From Actinomycetota bacterium (lineage in GTDB: Bacteria; Actinomycetota; UBA4738; HRBIN12), in contig DASSCU010000064.1 in assembly GCA_035697485.1 (NCBI GenBank), positions 1-64,000 of the forward strand: a stretch of DNA of 64,000 bases, given 5' to 3'. Positions within the stretch are counted from its first letter, which is position 1. Each line of letters opens with the position of its first letter. This document shows, in pieces, positions 9,563 through 17,661 of this stretch. Below the pieces are notes generated by a model that saw only the letters and a list, made by a program, of their open reading frames with translations, was not told where the DNA came from and ran no database searches. A program made the position numbers and the translations under genes.

Positions 9563-10382
9563 GATCGACGACCTGCGCGCGAAGTGGGGCCCTTCGGGCG
9601 ATGCCGCCGATGTGCGCGAGAGCGATGTCGCCGGGCCGTCGACGGAGCGTCGCGACACGACGCCGGCCGGTTCGGCCCCCTTACTCGAGGGGGAGGCCGT
9701 CGTGCGCAGGTACCCGGGGGCCCAGGGCGTCCTCGCAGTGCGGGGAGCGTCGCTCTCGCTCGCCCCGCGCGACTTCGTGGCGCTGATGGGCCCCAGCGGA
9801 TCGGGGAAGACGACGTTCATCGGTACGCTCAGCGGCCTCGACGCTCCCGACGAGGGCGAGGTTCGCTGGAAGGGTCGGACGATCCACCGGATGTCGCGCG
9901 CCGAACGCGGCGAGCTCCGCCGGCGAAACATGGGCATCGTCTTCCAGTCGTTCGGCCTGCTCCCCACGCTCTCGGCCGTCGAGAACGTCGAGCTCCCGCT
10001 CCGTGTGAACGGCGCGCAACTCGACGAGGCTCGGGAACGCGCGAGCGGCTGGCTCGAGCGGCTCGGCCTGGCCCACCGCATCGACAACCGCACGTTCGAG
10101 CTCTCAGCCGGCCAGCAGCAACGCGTCGCGGTCGCTCGCGCACTGATCACCGAGCCCGAGGTCGTGCTCGCCGACGAGCCGATCGCCGAGGTCGACACCG
10201 AGAACGCCGACCTGATCCTCGCGGCGCTGTGGGACGTGATCGGCAGAGGTGGCGCCGTGCTCGCCGCGACCCACAACCCCGAGGCGCTGCGGTACGCCAA
10301 CCGGGTGGTGCTGTTCCGCGACGGCGTGGTCGAGCGGGAAGGCTCTCCCGACGAGCTCGCCGGGCACCTGTCGACCGACTAG
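9555..10382 (+). CDS. ABC transporter ATP-binding protein (MacB/LolD type), second of two
   Basis: A 275-residue ATPase whose first 45-50 residues form a polar extension not seen in the core family. The core has Walker A GPSGSGKTT, a signature altered to LSAGQQQR, Walker B VVLADEPIAEVD and a switch His in ATHNPE. ATG 9555 overlaps the preceding stop by eight bases. The altered signature and the divergence from the first ATPase suggest two non-equivalent sites if both assemble on the same permease. This is the last gene of the three-gene plus-strand operon; a short TAGTCT/AGACTA inverted repeat follows the stop. Confidence 0.92.
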   Translation: MPEIDDLRAKWGPSGDAADVRESDVAGPSTERRDTTPAGSAPLLEGEAVVRRYPGAQGVLAVRGASLSLAPRDFVALMGPSGSGKTTFIGTLSGLDAPDEGEVRWKGRTIHRMSRAERGELRRRNMGIVFQSFGLLPTLSAVENVELPLRVNGAQLDEARERASGWLERLGLAHRIDNRTFELSAGQQQRVAVARALITEPEVVLADEPIAEVDTENADLILAALWDVIGRGGAVLAATHNPEALRYANRVVLFRDGVVEREGSPDELAGHLSTD

Positions 10383-10407
10383 TCTCGTTCAGACTACTGA
10401 CGACGCT

Positions 10408-10560
10408 TCAGAACCGGAGGGACTTCCAGACGTCGTCGCCGCGGTCGACGACGGCGTCGGGATCGAGCTCGACCGGCAGCGGTCGCTCACCGGGCTCACG
10501 CCTCAGTACGCGGTCGAGGAGCGTGCGCCGACCGCTGGCTCGCGCCAGCGCCGTGGCCAT
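10408..10560 (-). CDS. Small 50-residue protein of unknown function
   Basis: An ATG at 10560 opens a 51-codon frame ending TGA at 10408. The peptide is rich in Arg, Leu and Asp, with a basic first half and an acidic stretch before a KSLRF end. More than four fifths of its codons end in G or C, like the neighbouring genes, and it follows the ferredoxin-reductase gene in the same direction. I see no clear Shine-Dalgarno. No family is recognised; support rests on coding-like base use in an otherwise empty 265-base gap. Confidence 0.4.
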   Translation of the reverse strand: MATALARASGRRTLLDRVLRREPGERPLPVELDPDAVVDRGDDVWKSLRF

Positions 10561-10647
10561 GCGATCGCGCCGCGTCTCACGGATGCGGCGTTGCAGGTCG
10601 AGGTCTCAGGTGGGGTGCCCGACCGCGGGACCGCCGATGTGCATCGC

Positions 10648-11880
10648 TCACGCCTCCCCGGGTACGAGCGTGCGCAGGTCGACGTCGGGGTCGGCGAGCG
10701 CCGCCGGGTCGGGGGCCGCCTGCGCCGAGACGAGGCCGAACGAGCGGCGCACGTCGCGCTTCCAGTCCAGGCTGACGGTGGAACGCACCACACCGTCGGC
10801 GTCGAGCAGGAACGCGCAGAACGACCGGTGATCGATCGAGCCGCGCACGACCGTGCGGTCCCAGGTCGCCGCGACGCCGGCCATCTGCACCTGTGACTCG
10901 TACTGATCGCTCCAGAACCAGTGCGGATCGTCGTACGTCTCGCCCGCCCCGAGCATGTTCCGGGCCGCGGTCTCCCCCATCTTGATCGCGTTGTCGAAGT
11001 GCTCGACGCGGATCGGCCCGAACACCGGATGATCGTGGCGGGCGACGTCGCCGGCGGCGAACACGCCGGGCACCGACGTCTCCAGCGCCGGCCCCACCGG
11101 GATGCCGCCGCCCTGGTCGAGCCCGGTCCCGGCCATCAGCTCGACGCTCGGCTCCGTGCCGACCCCGACGATCGCGAGGTCGGCGTCGATGCGCTTCCCG
11201 CCGCTCGTGACGACCACTTCGAGGCGTCCGTCGCCTTCGAAGCTCGCGACCGCCTCGTTGAAGAGCATCCGAACCCCGCGATCGCGGTGCAGCGCCTCCA
11301 GCGCCCGCCCGATCTCGGGGCCGAGCACCCGGTAGAGGGCGGTCTCGAAGACCTCGACCACCGTCACGTCGTGGCCGAGCATGCGCATCGATGCCGCGAC
11401 CTCGGCCCCGATGAACCCCATGCCGACGCAGACGACCCGCGCGCCGTCGACGGCCGCTTCCTTGACGCGCTCGGCGTCTGCGGCCGTCCGCAGGTCGAAG
11501 ACACCGGGCAGCGAGACGCCCGGCACGTCGAGCTTGCGGTTGCGGCTGCCGGTCGCGACGAGCAGAGCGTCGAACGCGACGCGCTCGCCGCCGGCGACCA
11601 CGATCTCGCGATCGCGCACGTCGAGCTGCACCGCACGGGCCGCGAAGCGCGTCTCGACCTCGTGGTCGGCGTACCACCCCTCGGGCCGCACGTACTGCTC
11701 CTCGAGCGGCTGCTCGCCGCGCAGGAATTCCTTGGAGAGCGCGGGCCGCTCGTACGGGGGCAGCGGTTCCGCCCCGATCATCACGACACGGCCGTCGAAC
11801 CCCGCGTCCCGGAGCGTCGCGGCCGCAGTGGCGCCGGCGAGCGAGCCGCCGACGATCACGAACGACCGGTCGTGCGCCAC
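10648..11880 (-). CDS. NAD(P)H-dependent ferredoxin/rubredoxin reductase (FAD)
   Basis: A 410-residue flavoprotein of the rhodocoxin/ferredoxin reductase group. It has an N-terminal FAD motif (IVGGSLAGATAA, from residue 9), a second NAD-binding glycine motif in the middle (VGMGFIGAEVA, about 155), the FAD-closing FAAGDVA (about 275), and the reductase-specific C-terminal domain. It would pass electrons from NAD(P)H to a small iron-sulfur protein. GTG 11880 gives the standard N-terminus eight bases after the Rieske stop; the frame runs further upstream without homology. The pairing with a Rieske ferredoxin suggests an electron chain for an oxygenase, but no oxygenase is in the window. Confidence 0.92.
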   Translation of the reverse strand: MAHDRSFVIVGGSLAGATAAATLRDAGFDGRVVMIGAEPLPPYERPALSKEFLRGEQPLEEQYVRPEGWYADHEVETRFAARAVQLDVRDREIVVAGGERVAFDALLVATGSRNRKLDVPGVSLPGVFDLRTAADAERVKEAAVDGARVVCVGMGFIGAEVAASMRMLGHDVTVVEVFETALYRVLGPEIGRALEALHRDRGVRMLFNEAVASFEGDGRLEVVVTSGGKRIDADLAIVGVGTEPSVELMAGTGLDQGGGIPVGPALETSVPGVFAAGDVARHDHPVFGPIRVEHFDNAIKMGETAARNMLGAGETYDDPHWFWSDQYESQVQMAGVAATWDRTVVRGSIDHRSFCAFLLDADGVVRSTVSLDWKRDVRRSFGLVSAQAAPDPAALADPDVDLRTLVPGEA

Positions 11881-11888
11881 CAGATGCC

Positions 11889-12200
11889 TCAGGCCTCGAT
11901 CCTCAGGTCGCCGCCCTCGTCCGACACCGGGTAGGTCGCGATCGACTCGGTCGCCGGCCCCTCGACCACCTCGCCGGTCACCATGTCGAAGACGCTGCCG
12001 TGACACTCGCACTCGATCGTGGTGCCGTCGATCTCGCCGCCGAGGGACAGGTTGCACTGCCGATGCGTGCAGATGTCGCTGAACGCGCGCAGCTCGCCCT
12101 CGACGCGCGACACGGCGATCTGCTCGCCGTTGACGTCGAACGCGGTCGCGTCACCCTCGGCGACGTCGTCGGCCTTCCCGACGGTGATCCACTCGGCCAC
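11889..12200 (-). CDS. Rieske [2Fe-2S] ferredoxin
   Basis: A 103-residue soluble Rieske protein. The cluster ligands are visible as CTH (Cys44, His46) and CECH (Cys64, His67), 18-20 residues apart, as in NirD/BphA3-type ferredoxins. I chose GTG 12200 because AGGAGG lies eight bases upstream and the protein then starts one beta strand before the fold; an upstream GTG at 12227 has no such site. It is co-directional with, and eight bases from, the FAD reductase, so the two probably form an electron-transfer pair. Confidence 0.94.
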   Translation of the reverse strand: MAEWITVGKADDVAEGDATAFDVNGEQIAVSRVEGELRAFSDICTHRQCNLSLGGEIDGTTIECECHGSVFDMVTGEVVEGPATESIATYPVSDEGGDLRIEA

Positions 12201-12279
12201 GGTCCGCACCTCCTCGCTCGTCGGCACCCGGCGGGCGCGCGTCGAGCAAGCTTACGTCGCAACCTCAGAACGGTCCTCG

Positions 12280-13572
12280 TCAGGGTGGCGGCGGCATCGA
12301 GGGCGGTCGGGAGTCGTCGGCGGCGCGGGCGCGCGCCCGCAGCACCGTGCCGACCCCGAGCACGCCGTAGAACGCCGCCAGGATCAGGATGCCGACCCGG
12401 AAATCGATCGAGAGCAGCACCGGCGCGAAGGCTCCCGCCACCCACGCGACCTGGAACATCACCTCGTACCGGACGAACACCCGCCCCTGGGCGCCGGGCG
12501 GGGCGTGACGCTGCATCAGGCTCTGGAACGCGAGCCGGCTGAACTCCGCGGCGGCGCCCGCGACGAACGCGAAGACGGTGAGCAGCGGCAGCCCGAACAG
12601 CTCGAACGCGAGCACGGCGCCGATGCACGCTGCGCTCACCGACGCGACCACCACCGCCTCCTCCCGGGTGGTGCGCGGCACGCGCGGCGCCACGACATCG
12701 GCGACGAACGTGCCCAGCACCCCGGCCCCGGCCAGCACCGCGAACCAGTACAGGGGCTCCCCCGCCTCCCGGAGCGAGAACGCGAGCAGGAACAGCAGGA
12801 AGCCGCTCGCCGCGCGCATGCCGACCGCCCCCACCGCCGGCACCGCCAGGGCGGGCACGGCACCCCGACGCCCGAGCTCCCGGCGCCGCGGGGGCGGGGT
12901 GCCCGGATGCGGAAGGCGCAGCGTCAGCAGCGCCGACACCGCGTACACGGTGGCGGCCGCATAGATCGCGGCGGTCGAGTCGCCGAACCAGATCGCGGCG
13001 AACGCGATCGGCGCCGCGAGGATCGCTCCGACCGCCGCGAGCCGGCCGAGGCGCGCGTTGGCCTGCATCAGGCCGTCCCCCGGACCGGCGTAAGCGATCG
13101 TGAGCCCGTTCTTCGTGATCGCGTGCACCTTGGAGAGCACGAGCAGCGCGAGGGCGGTCGGGAACAGCACGAGGGTGTCGAAGCGGGGCGCCGCGTAGAC
13201 GGCGATCGCCGCCCTGCCTGCGGCCGAGACGAACGCGATCAGCCGGCGCGGTCCGGCTCGGTCGAGCACGGGCACGAGCAGTGGCCCCGCCAGGGCGAGC
13301 GGCAGCATCGTGATCCCGAGGTAGGCGGCCACGCGCAGCTTCGCCTCGCCGACGGGCAGCGAGAAGAAGACCGAGTCGGCCAGGGCGATCGCGAGCATCG
13401 CGTCGCCCGCCACGCTCGTGAAGTGGTTCAGCGCGTAACTGTCGATCGGATCGGTCGAGCGCCACATGCGCACGAACGGATGCACGGCGCCGCGCGCCAG
13501 GCTCGAGATGCCGTAGAGCGCCAGCTGCCACAGCGGGATCCGCTTCGGTCGGCCCGCCGGAGTCCCGGCCAC
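12280..13572 (-). CDS. MFS-family membrane protein
   Basis: A 430-residue protein with about 12 predicted membrane spans, a conserved RAGPRR loop (about 104-109) in place of motif A, and a basic Pro-rich central linker (about 225-240). The Pro-rich tail ends in PPPP. It belongs to the broad major facilitator group without a clear subfamily, so transport direction and substrate are unknown. GTG 13572 is nine bases after the gatB stop, so it is probably read on the gatB transcript. Confidence 0.82.
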   Translation of the reverse strand: MAGTPAGRPKRIPLWQLALYGISSLARGAVHPFVRMWRSTDPIDSYALNHFTSVAGDAMLAIALADSVFFSLPVGEAKLRVAAYLGITMLPLALAGPLLVPVLDRAGPRRLIAFVSAAGRAAIAVYAAPRFDTLVLFPTALALLVLSKVHAITKNGLTIAYAGPGDGLMQANARLGRLAAVGAILAAPIAFAAIWFGDSTAAIYAAATVYAVSALLTLRLPHPGTPPPRRRELGRRGAVPALAVPAVGAVGMRAASGFLLFLLAFSLREAGEPLYWFAVLAGAGVLGTFVADVVAPRVPRTTREEAVVVASVSAACIGAVLAFELFGLPLLTVFAFVAGAAAEFSRLAFQSLMQRHAPPGAQGRVFVRYEVMFQVAWVAGAFAPVLLSIDFRVGILILAAFYGVLGVGTVLRARARAADDSRPPSMPPPP

Positions 13573-13581
13573 CGCGAGACC

Positions 13582-15033
13582 TCAGCCCTGCAGTCGCTCG
13601 CGCAGCAGCTCCTGCGCCAGCTTGGGGTTCGCGGACCCACCCGAGGCCTTCATGACCTGCCCGACGAGGAAGCCGATCACGCTCTCGTTCCCGTCGCGGA
13701 ACTTCTGCGCCGCGTCAGCGTTCTCGGTGAGCACCCCGTCGACGATCGAGCCGAGCTCGCCGCTGTCGGACACCTGGCGCAGCCCCGTGCGCTCGACGAT
13801 CGTCTCGATGGCGTCGCCGGTCTCGGCCGCCTCCTCGAGTGCCTGCTTGGCGCCCGTGCCGCTGATCGAGTCGTCGCCGAGCATCTCGAGTAGATCGGCG
13901 ATGTGCTGCGGGGTTACGCGGGCGGCGGCGTTCGCCCCGTGCTTGTTCGCGAGGCCCGCGAGGTCCTGCGTGATCCAGTTCGCGGCCGCGACCGGGTCCG
14001 CACCGAGCTCGACGGTCGCCTCGAACGTCGCCGTCGAAGCGCGGTCCCCCACGAGAACTCGCGCGACCTCGGGCTTCAGGCCGTGCTCACCGACGTAGCG
14101 CTCGCGCCGAGCCCTCGGCAGCTCGGGCAGCGCCGCCCGCAGCTCCTCGATCCACTCGGCCGAGGGCTCGATCGCCGGGATGTCGGGCTCGGGGAAGTAC
14201 CGGTAGTCGAACGCTTCCTCCTTCGAGCGCATCGACGCGGTCGCGCCGGCGTCCTCGTTCCAGTGGCGGGTCTCCTGCACGATCGTCTCGCCGGCCTCGA
14301 GCGCCTTCGTCTGGCGCGAGATCTCGTAGACGAGCGCCCGTTCGAGCGAGCGCACCGAGTTCATGTTCTTGATCTCGACCTTCGTGCCGAACACCTCGGT
14401 GCGCACCGGCCGCATCGAGATGTTCGCGTCGCAGCGCAGCGAGCCCTCTTCCATGCGCACGTCGCTGACGTCGAGCGACTCGAGCGTGGCGCGCAGCTCG
14501 CGCAGGTACGCGCCGGCCTCCTCGGGCGAGCGGATGTCGGGCTCGCTCACGCACTCGACGAGCGGCACGCCGGCGCGGTTGAAGTCCACGAGCGCGGCGT
14601 CGGCGTCGTGGATCCGTCCGCTCGGGCTGCCGTGGGTCGTCTTGCCGGTGTCCTCCTCCATGTGCACGCGCGTGATGCCCACGCGGCTCGTCGTGCCGTC
14701 AGGCAGCTCGACGTCGAGGTGCCCCCCCACACAGATCGGCAGGTCGTACTGGCTGATCTGGTAGTTCTTCGGCATGTCCGGATAGAAGTAGTTCTTCCGG
14801 TGGAAGAGCGAATGCGGCGCGATCTCGCTGCCGAGCGCGAGACCGATCGTGATGATGCGCCGGATCGCTTCGCGGTTGGGCACCGGCAGGGAACCCGGAT
14901 GCCCGAGGCACACCGGGCAGACGTTCGTGTTGGGCGGCGCGCCGAACGTGTTGCGGCACCCACAGAACATCTTCGTCTCGGTGCTGAGCTCGACGTGGCA
15001 CTCGAGCCCGATCACGGCCTCGTACTCGGTCAT
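13582..15033 (-). CDS. gatB: Asp-tRNA(Asn)/Glu-tRNA(Gln) amidotransferase subunit B
   Basis: A 483-residue GatB, the subunit that binds and activates the mischarged tRNA so that GatA-derived ammonia converts Glu-tRNA(Gln) or Asp-tRNA(Asn) to the cognate form. The N-terminus reads EAVIGLECHVEL, followed by a zinc-type CGC...CPVCLGHPG cluster (about 29-48). The kinase-like core follows, and the C-terminal YqeY-like tail domain is complete. ATG 15033 is supported by a TAGGCT box (15041-15046) seven bases upstream, as expected for a leaderless transcript. Its partners gatC and gatA lie about 7 kb away on the same strand, separated by unrelated genes. Confidence 0.97.
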   Translation of the reverse strand: MTEYEAVIGLECHVELSTETKMFCGCRNTFGAPPNTNVCPVCLGHPGSLPVPNREAIRRIITIGLALGSEIAPHSLFHRKNYFYPDMPKNYQISQYDLPICVGGHLDVELPDGTTSRVGITRVHMEEDTGKTTHGSPSGRIHDADAALVDFNRAGVPLVECVSEPDIRSPEEAGAYLRELRATLESLDVSDVRMEEGSLRCDANISMRPVRTEVFGTKVEIKNMNSVRSLERALVYEISRQTKALEAGETIVQETRHWNEDAGATASMRSKEEAFDYRYFPEPDIPAIEPSAEWIEELRAALPELPRARRERYVGEHGLKPEVARVLVGDRASTATFEATVELGADPVAAANWITQDLAGLANKHGANAAARVTPQHIADLLEMLGDDSISGTGAKQALEEAAETGDAIETIVERTGLRQVSDSGELGSIVDGVLTENADAAQKFRDGNESVIGFLVGQVMKASGGSANPKLAQELLRERLQG

Positions 15034-15040
15034 GCGGCCC

Positions 15041-15046
15041 AGCCTA
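15041..15046 (-). promoter_or_regulatory. Probable -10 box of a leaderless gatB promoter
   Basis: TAGGCT on the minus strand lies seven bases before the gatB ATG, so transcription would start at or next to the start codon. No convincing -35 hexamer is seen. Confidence 0.5.
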
Positions 15047-15086
15047 CCGGCCTGCATGCCCACCCGTTCGGGGATACCCTCGTGCG

Positions 15087-15293
15087 GTGAGCGGGTACGG
15101 CGGACTGGGCGGCCACGAGGGCCACGGCGGCGTCCCGGCCGGCGGGCACGGCTACTTCAGCACGCCCGGGCGCGCCGGTGACGTCGCCGACGAGCTCCGA
15201 CGCACCCGTGGCCCACGCAGGCCTCGCGATCCGAAGCGGGGTTGGTGGCGGCGGTTCTGGCGTCGCGACGATCCGCCCGGATCGGGGTCGTGA
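15087..15293 (+). CDS. Small Gly/His-rich protein with a basic Trp/Arg tail
   Basis: A 68-residue frame divergent from gatB. The first 25 residues are mostly Gly with spaced His and Tyr, the middle is polar, and the C-terminus carries KRGWWRRFWRRD, which could bind membrane or nucleic acid. GTG 15087 has a TACCCT box six bases upstream (15075-15080), the same leaderless spacing seen at other genes here. No family is recognised. It stops eight bases before the GNAT pseudogene start, so the two may have been one transcript. Confidence 0.5.
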   Translation: MSGYGGLGGHEGHGGVPAGGHGYFSTPGRAGDVADELRRTRGPRRPRDPKRGWWRRFWRRDDPPGSGS

Positions 15294-15298
15294 GATCG

Positions 15299-15790
15299 AT
15301 GAGGGTCACGCTCCTTCCCGTCGACGACGCGAACCGGCGCGCGCTCGAGGCCCTGCGCGTCTCCCCGGAGCAGGAGCGGTTCGTCAGCACCGTCTCGGAC
15401 TCGTTGCTCGAGGCCGCCGAGGAGCCTGACGGCCGAGCGATCGCGTAGGGCGTCTACGCCGACCGGACGCCCGTCGGCTTCGTGATGATCAGCGACGAGG
15501 TGGGCGCGCCGGGCTACATCCCGCAGTACCTGTGGAAGCTGCTGATCGACGACCGATACCAGCGACGCGGGTACGGCACCGCGACGCTCGACCTGATCGC
15601 GCGCACTTCAGGGGTCGACCCGGGGTGAACGAGAAGTGGACGAGCGCCGGCCAGGGGAGACGGCAGCCCGATCCCGTTCTACGAACGCTACGGCTTCGTC
15701 CGCACGGGAGAGGTCGTCTTCGACGACGAGGTGCTGTTGCGCCTGGACCTCACCGAGAGCTCGGGACGCCCTGTGGAGAACGCGCCGTGA
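15299..15790 (+). pseudogene. Broken GNAT N-acetyltransferase (PaiA/diamine-acetyltransferase-like)
   Basis: A GNAT domain can be pieced together. ATG 15299 begins MRVTLLPVDDANRRALEAL and runs to an in-frame TAG at 15446-15448. The same frame then continues with the core (TPVGFVMISD, then RYQRRGYGTATLDLI, the acetyl-CoA loop) to about 15610. Homology moves to the next frame for WTSAGQG (15637-15657) and returns to the first frame for SPIPFYERYGFVRTGE up to the stop at 15790. One nonsense codon plus two compensating frameshifts means no intact enzyme. Sequencing error could explain single events but three in 500 bases favours decay. Confidence 0.75.
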
Positions 15791-15848
15791 TTCGCCAGTG
15801 TTCGCCTGTGTACCGGACGAAACCTGTGCTCTATGAGGAGGTCGAGTC

Positions 15849-16229
15849 ATGTCGAACGAGCGAACCCCCCACATCCCTCTGCGGGTGCTGAACGGGTTCA
15901 ACGACCACGACATCGATGCGATCATGGCGAACTTCGCCGAGGGCTGCGTCTTCGAGTCTCCTCGTGGCCCGGACCCGTGGGGGCGCAGGTTCGTCGGTAG
16001 AGCAGAGGTTCGTCGTGGACTGGCAGCTCGCTTCGAGGGGATCCCCGACGTCCACTACGGTGAGGACGATCACTTCGCGACCGGATCGCGCGGGGTCTCC
16101 GAGTGGACGATCACGGGCACCGAGGTCGGCGGAGATCGGATCGAGGTTCGGGGTTGCGACCTCTGGACCTTCGGCGATGACGGTCTCATCGTCAAGAAGG
16201 ACAGCTTCTGGAAGCGCCGCGAACCCTAG
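15849..16229 (+). CDS. NTF2-like/SnoaL-type small protein
   Basis: A 126-residue alpha+beta cone protein of the NTF2/SnoaL superfamily: an N-terminal helix (LNGFNDHDIDAIMANF), then a curved sheet with the family WTITGTEVGG and WTFGDDG turns. Members bind small hydrophobic ligands in a pocket; some are isomerases or cyclases, many have no known role. ATG 15849 follows GAGGAGG at a normal distance. It is a single gene ending 21 bases from the convergent GrpB gene. The ligand cannot be predicted. Confidence 0.85.
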   Translation: MSNERTPHIPLRVLNGFNDHDIDAIMANFAEGCVFESPRGPDPWGRRFVGRAEVRRGLAARFEGIPDVHYGEDDHFATGSRGVSEWTITGTEVGGDRIEVRGCDLWTFGDDGLIVKKDSFWKRREP

Positions 16230-16250
16230 GCGGAGCGGGCAAGCGATCGT

Positions 16251-16763
16251 CTAGGTTCCCGCGGCATCTCCCCTCGTCGAGCCCGCTTGACGGACGACTT
16301 TCCGCACATACGAGGATTTCGCTTCAGCGTAGGCGGTTGCGTCGCTGTGCCGGCCGGCAAGTGCCAGCTTCAGCTCTTCGTATCGGCGTGCCTCATCGGG
16401 ATGCGATCGAAGGTAGTCGCGGAAGGCGATCATCATGGACGCATCCGCGGCACCTTCCTCCACGACGTGCACGTTGAACGCCACACCTCCGCGAGAGCCC
16501 TTGAAGAGGACGTGCACGTCGTCCCGGTGATGATGGGTATAGCCGAGTGACGCGAGGGGAGATCGATAGACGGCCTCCGGGTCGTAGCGCTCCACGAGGA
16601 TGAGGACGTCGATCGTCGGCTTCGCCACGATGCCCGGGACCGCGGTCGACCCCACGTGCTCGACACGCAGACCCCTCGGACCGAGCGCCCGTCGGATCTC
16701 TTCCGCTGCGGTCTCGTAAAGGCCGGCCCACGCGGGATCGTGCGGCAGCAGTTGGATCACCAT
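16251..16763 (-). CDS. GrpB family protein (nucleotidyltransferase fold)
   Basis: A 170-residue member of the GrpB/UPF0157 family. The nucleotidyltransferase-like signature HVGSTAVPG (about 36-44) is followed by KPTIDVLILV with the spaced acidic residues of the fold; FNVHVVEEG and RDYLRSHPDEARRYEELK further on are typical family blocks. Biochemical function is not established for most members. ATG 16763 is preceded by TAGGGT six bases upstream, and also by GGTGG, so initiation may be leaderless or Shine-Dalgarno driven. A second, longer GrpB gene lies 1.4 kb away. Confidence 0.88.
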   Translation of the reverse strand: MVIQLLPHDPAWAGLYETAAEEIRRALGPRGLRVEHVGSTAVPGIVAKPTIDVLILVERYDPEAVYRSPLASLGYTHHHRDDVHVLFKGSRGGVAFNVHVVEEGAADASMMIAFRDYLRSHPDEARRYEELKLALAGRHSDATAYAEAKSSYVRKVVRQAGSTRGDAAGT

Positions 16764-17026
16764 CTCGCCACCCTATTGAGATGGCACGGACGGGTGCGCG
16801 CCGATCACGTCGCGACCGATCCCGCGGAGTCTCCGATCCCGCTCGTGGGGCCGATCGAGGTCGCTTGAACTCCACGCCGATCGCAAAGCCTGACCAGGCG
16901 ATTCCTTCGAGCAGCGACGCATCACGGCGCGTGACGCTGGAGTGCGTGAGCGCTCGGAGATGCCCCTGGAGAGGCTATCCGATAAGAAACGCCGGACGGC
17001 TGTGAAGCCCGCCTTGAACGTCCCTC

Positions 17027-17341
17027 CTAGCTGAAGCTGGGCACCGGGCTCAAGAGCTCGCTGTAAGTGGGTCGGACGGAATCGATCGCCCAGATCTTGC
17101 CACCCAGGGCCATCAGGTCCGGCTCCGTGAACATGTGGGTACTCTCCCGCTCGAAGGCCGCAAGGTCCGGGTAGTCGAACTCGGCGATGACCTCGGTCTC
17201 ACCGGCCAACGGCATCCAGAACGTGCCTTGTGTCCAACCCTTGTCAGCCAGGAGCTTGTTGAACTCATCGCCCAGCCTTAGGAGCTCGATCCAGGCTTCC
17301 TGCGACTTCGGGAAGAAGTGCATCCGCTGTCGGTACAACAT
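17027..17341 (-). CDS. Dimeric alpha/beta-barrel (NIPSNAP/Dabb-like) protein
   Basis: A 104-residue protein with the outline of a ferredoxin-like dimeric barrel: strand, helix (EAWIELLRLGDEFNKLL), strand (GTFWMPLAGETEVIAEFDY), helix (LAAFERESTHMF). ATG 17341 follows GGAGGAG at close spacing and starts with the first strand; the frame further upstream is low-complexity. Such proteins include monooxygenases, EthD-like and NIPSNAP-like proteins with unclear roles. The pattern is clear; the subfamily is not. Confidence 0.7.
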   Translation of the reverse strand: MLYRQRMHFFPKSQEAWIELLRLGDEFNKLLADKGWTQGTFWMPLAGETEVIAEFDYPDLAAFERESTHMFTEPDLMALGGKIWAIDSVRPTYSELLSPVPSFS

Positions 17342-17661
17342 GGCTCCTCCGATCTCCGAGGGCCGACTCGCACCAGGAACCGATCCCTGAGAGGGGCGCG
17401 AGTTCCCGCCGCCTCGGCCCTCCACCACTGGTGGCCTCCGTTCTGCTTCGCGCCCTCCTTACCTCACCCCCTCCAGTTAGGGTCCCTCCCGCTAGGCGGC
17501 CTGCGCCCAACGCGACCAAAGCCAACGTAATCCGTTGGGTTCGTCTCGAGCAGGGTCATACGACCTTCAAGGGCCGGGCACTGAACCAAGGGACGCGTCC
17601 GTCGGGGAACATGCACGCCCTGATGCGCGAGTGCTCGGGAATGTCCCCCGAGGAAGCGAGG
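17342..17661. other. 320-base stretch without a recognised gene
   Basis: The bases are a little less G/C-rich than their surroundings. I see a perfect CCAACG...CGTTGG inverted repeat with a five-base loop (17522-17538) and short non-conserved frames, but no coding pattern, tRNA or clear promoter. Confidence 0.5.

Noticed and set aside
10249-10896. A 215-codon plus-strand frame continuing past the second ATPase gene
   Set aside because: It begins inside the ATPase in a different phase and runs antisense into the ferredoxin reductase gene.
17522-17538. CCAACG/CGTTGG hairpin as a terminator or attachment site
   Set aside because: Only six pairs, no T-run and no matching repeat found elsewhere in the window.
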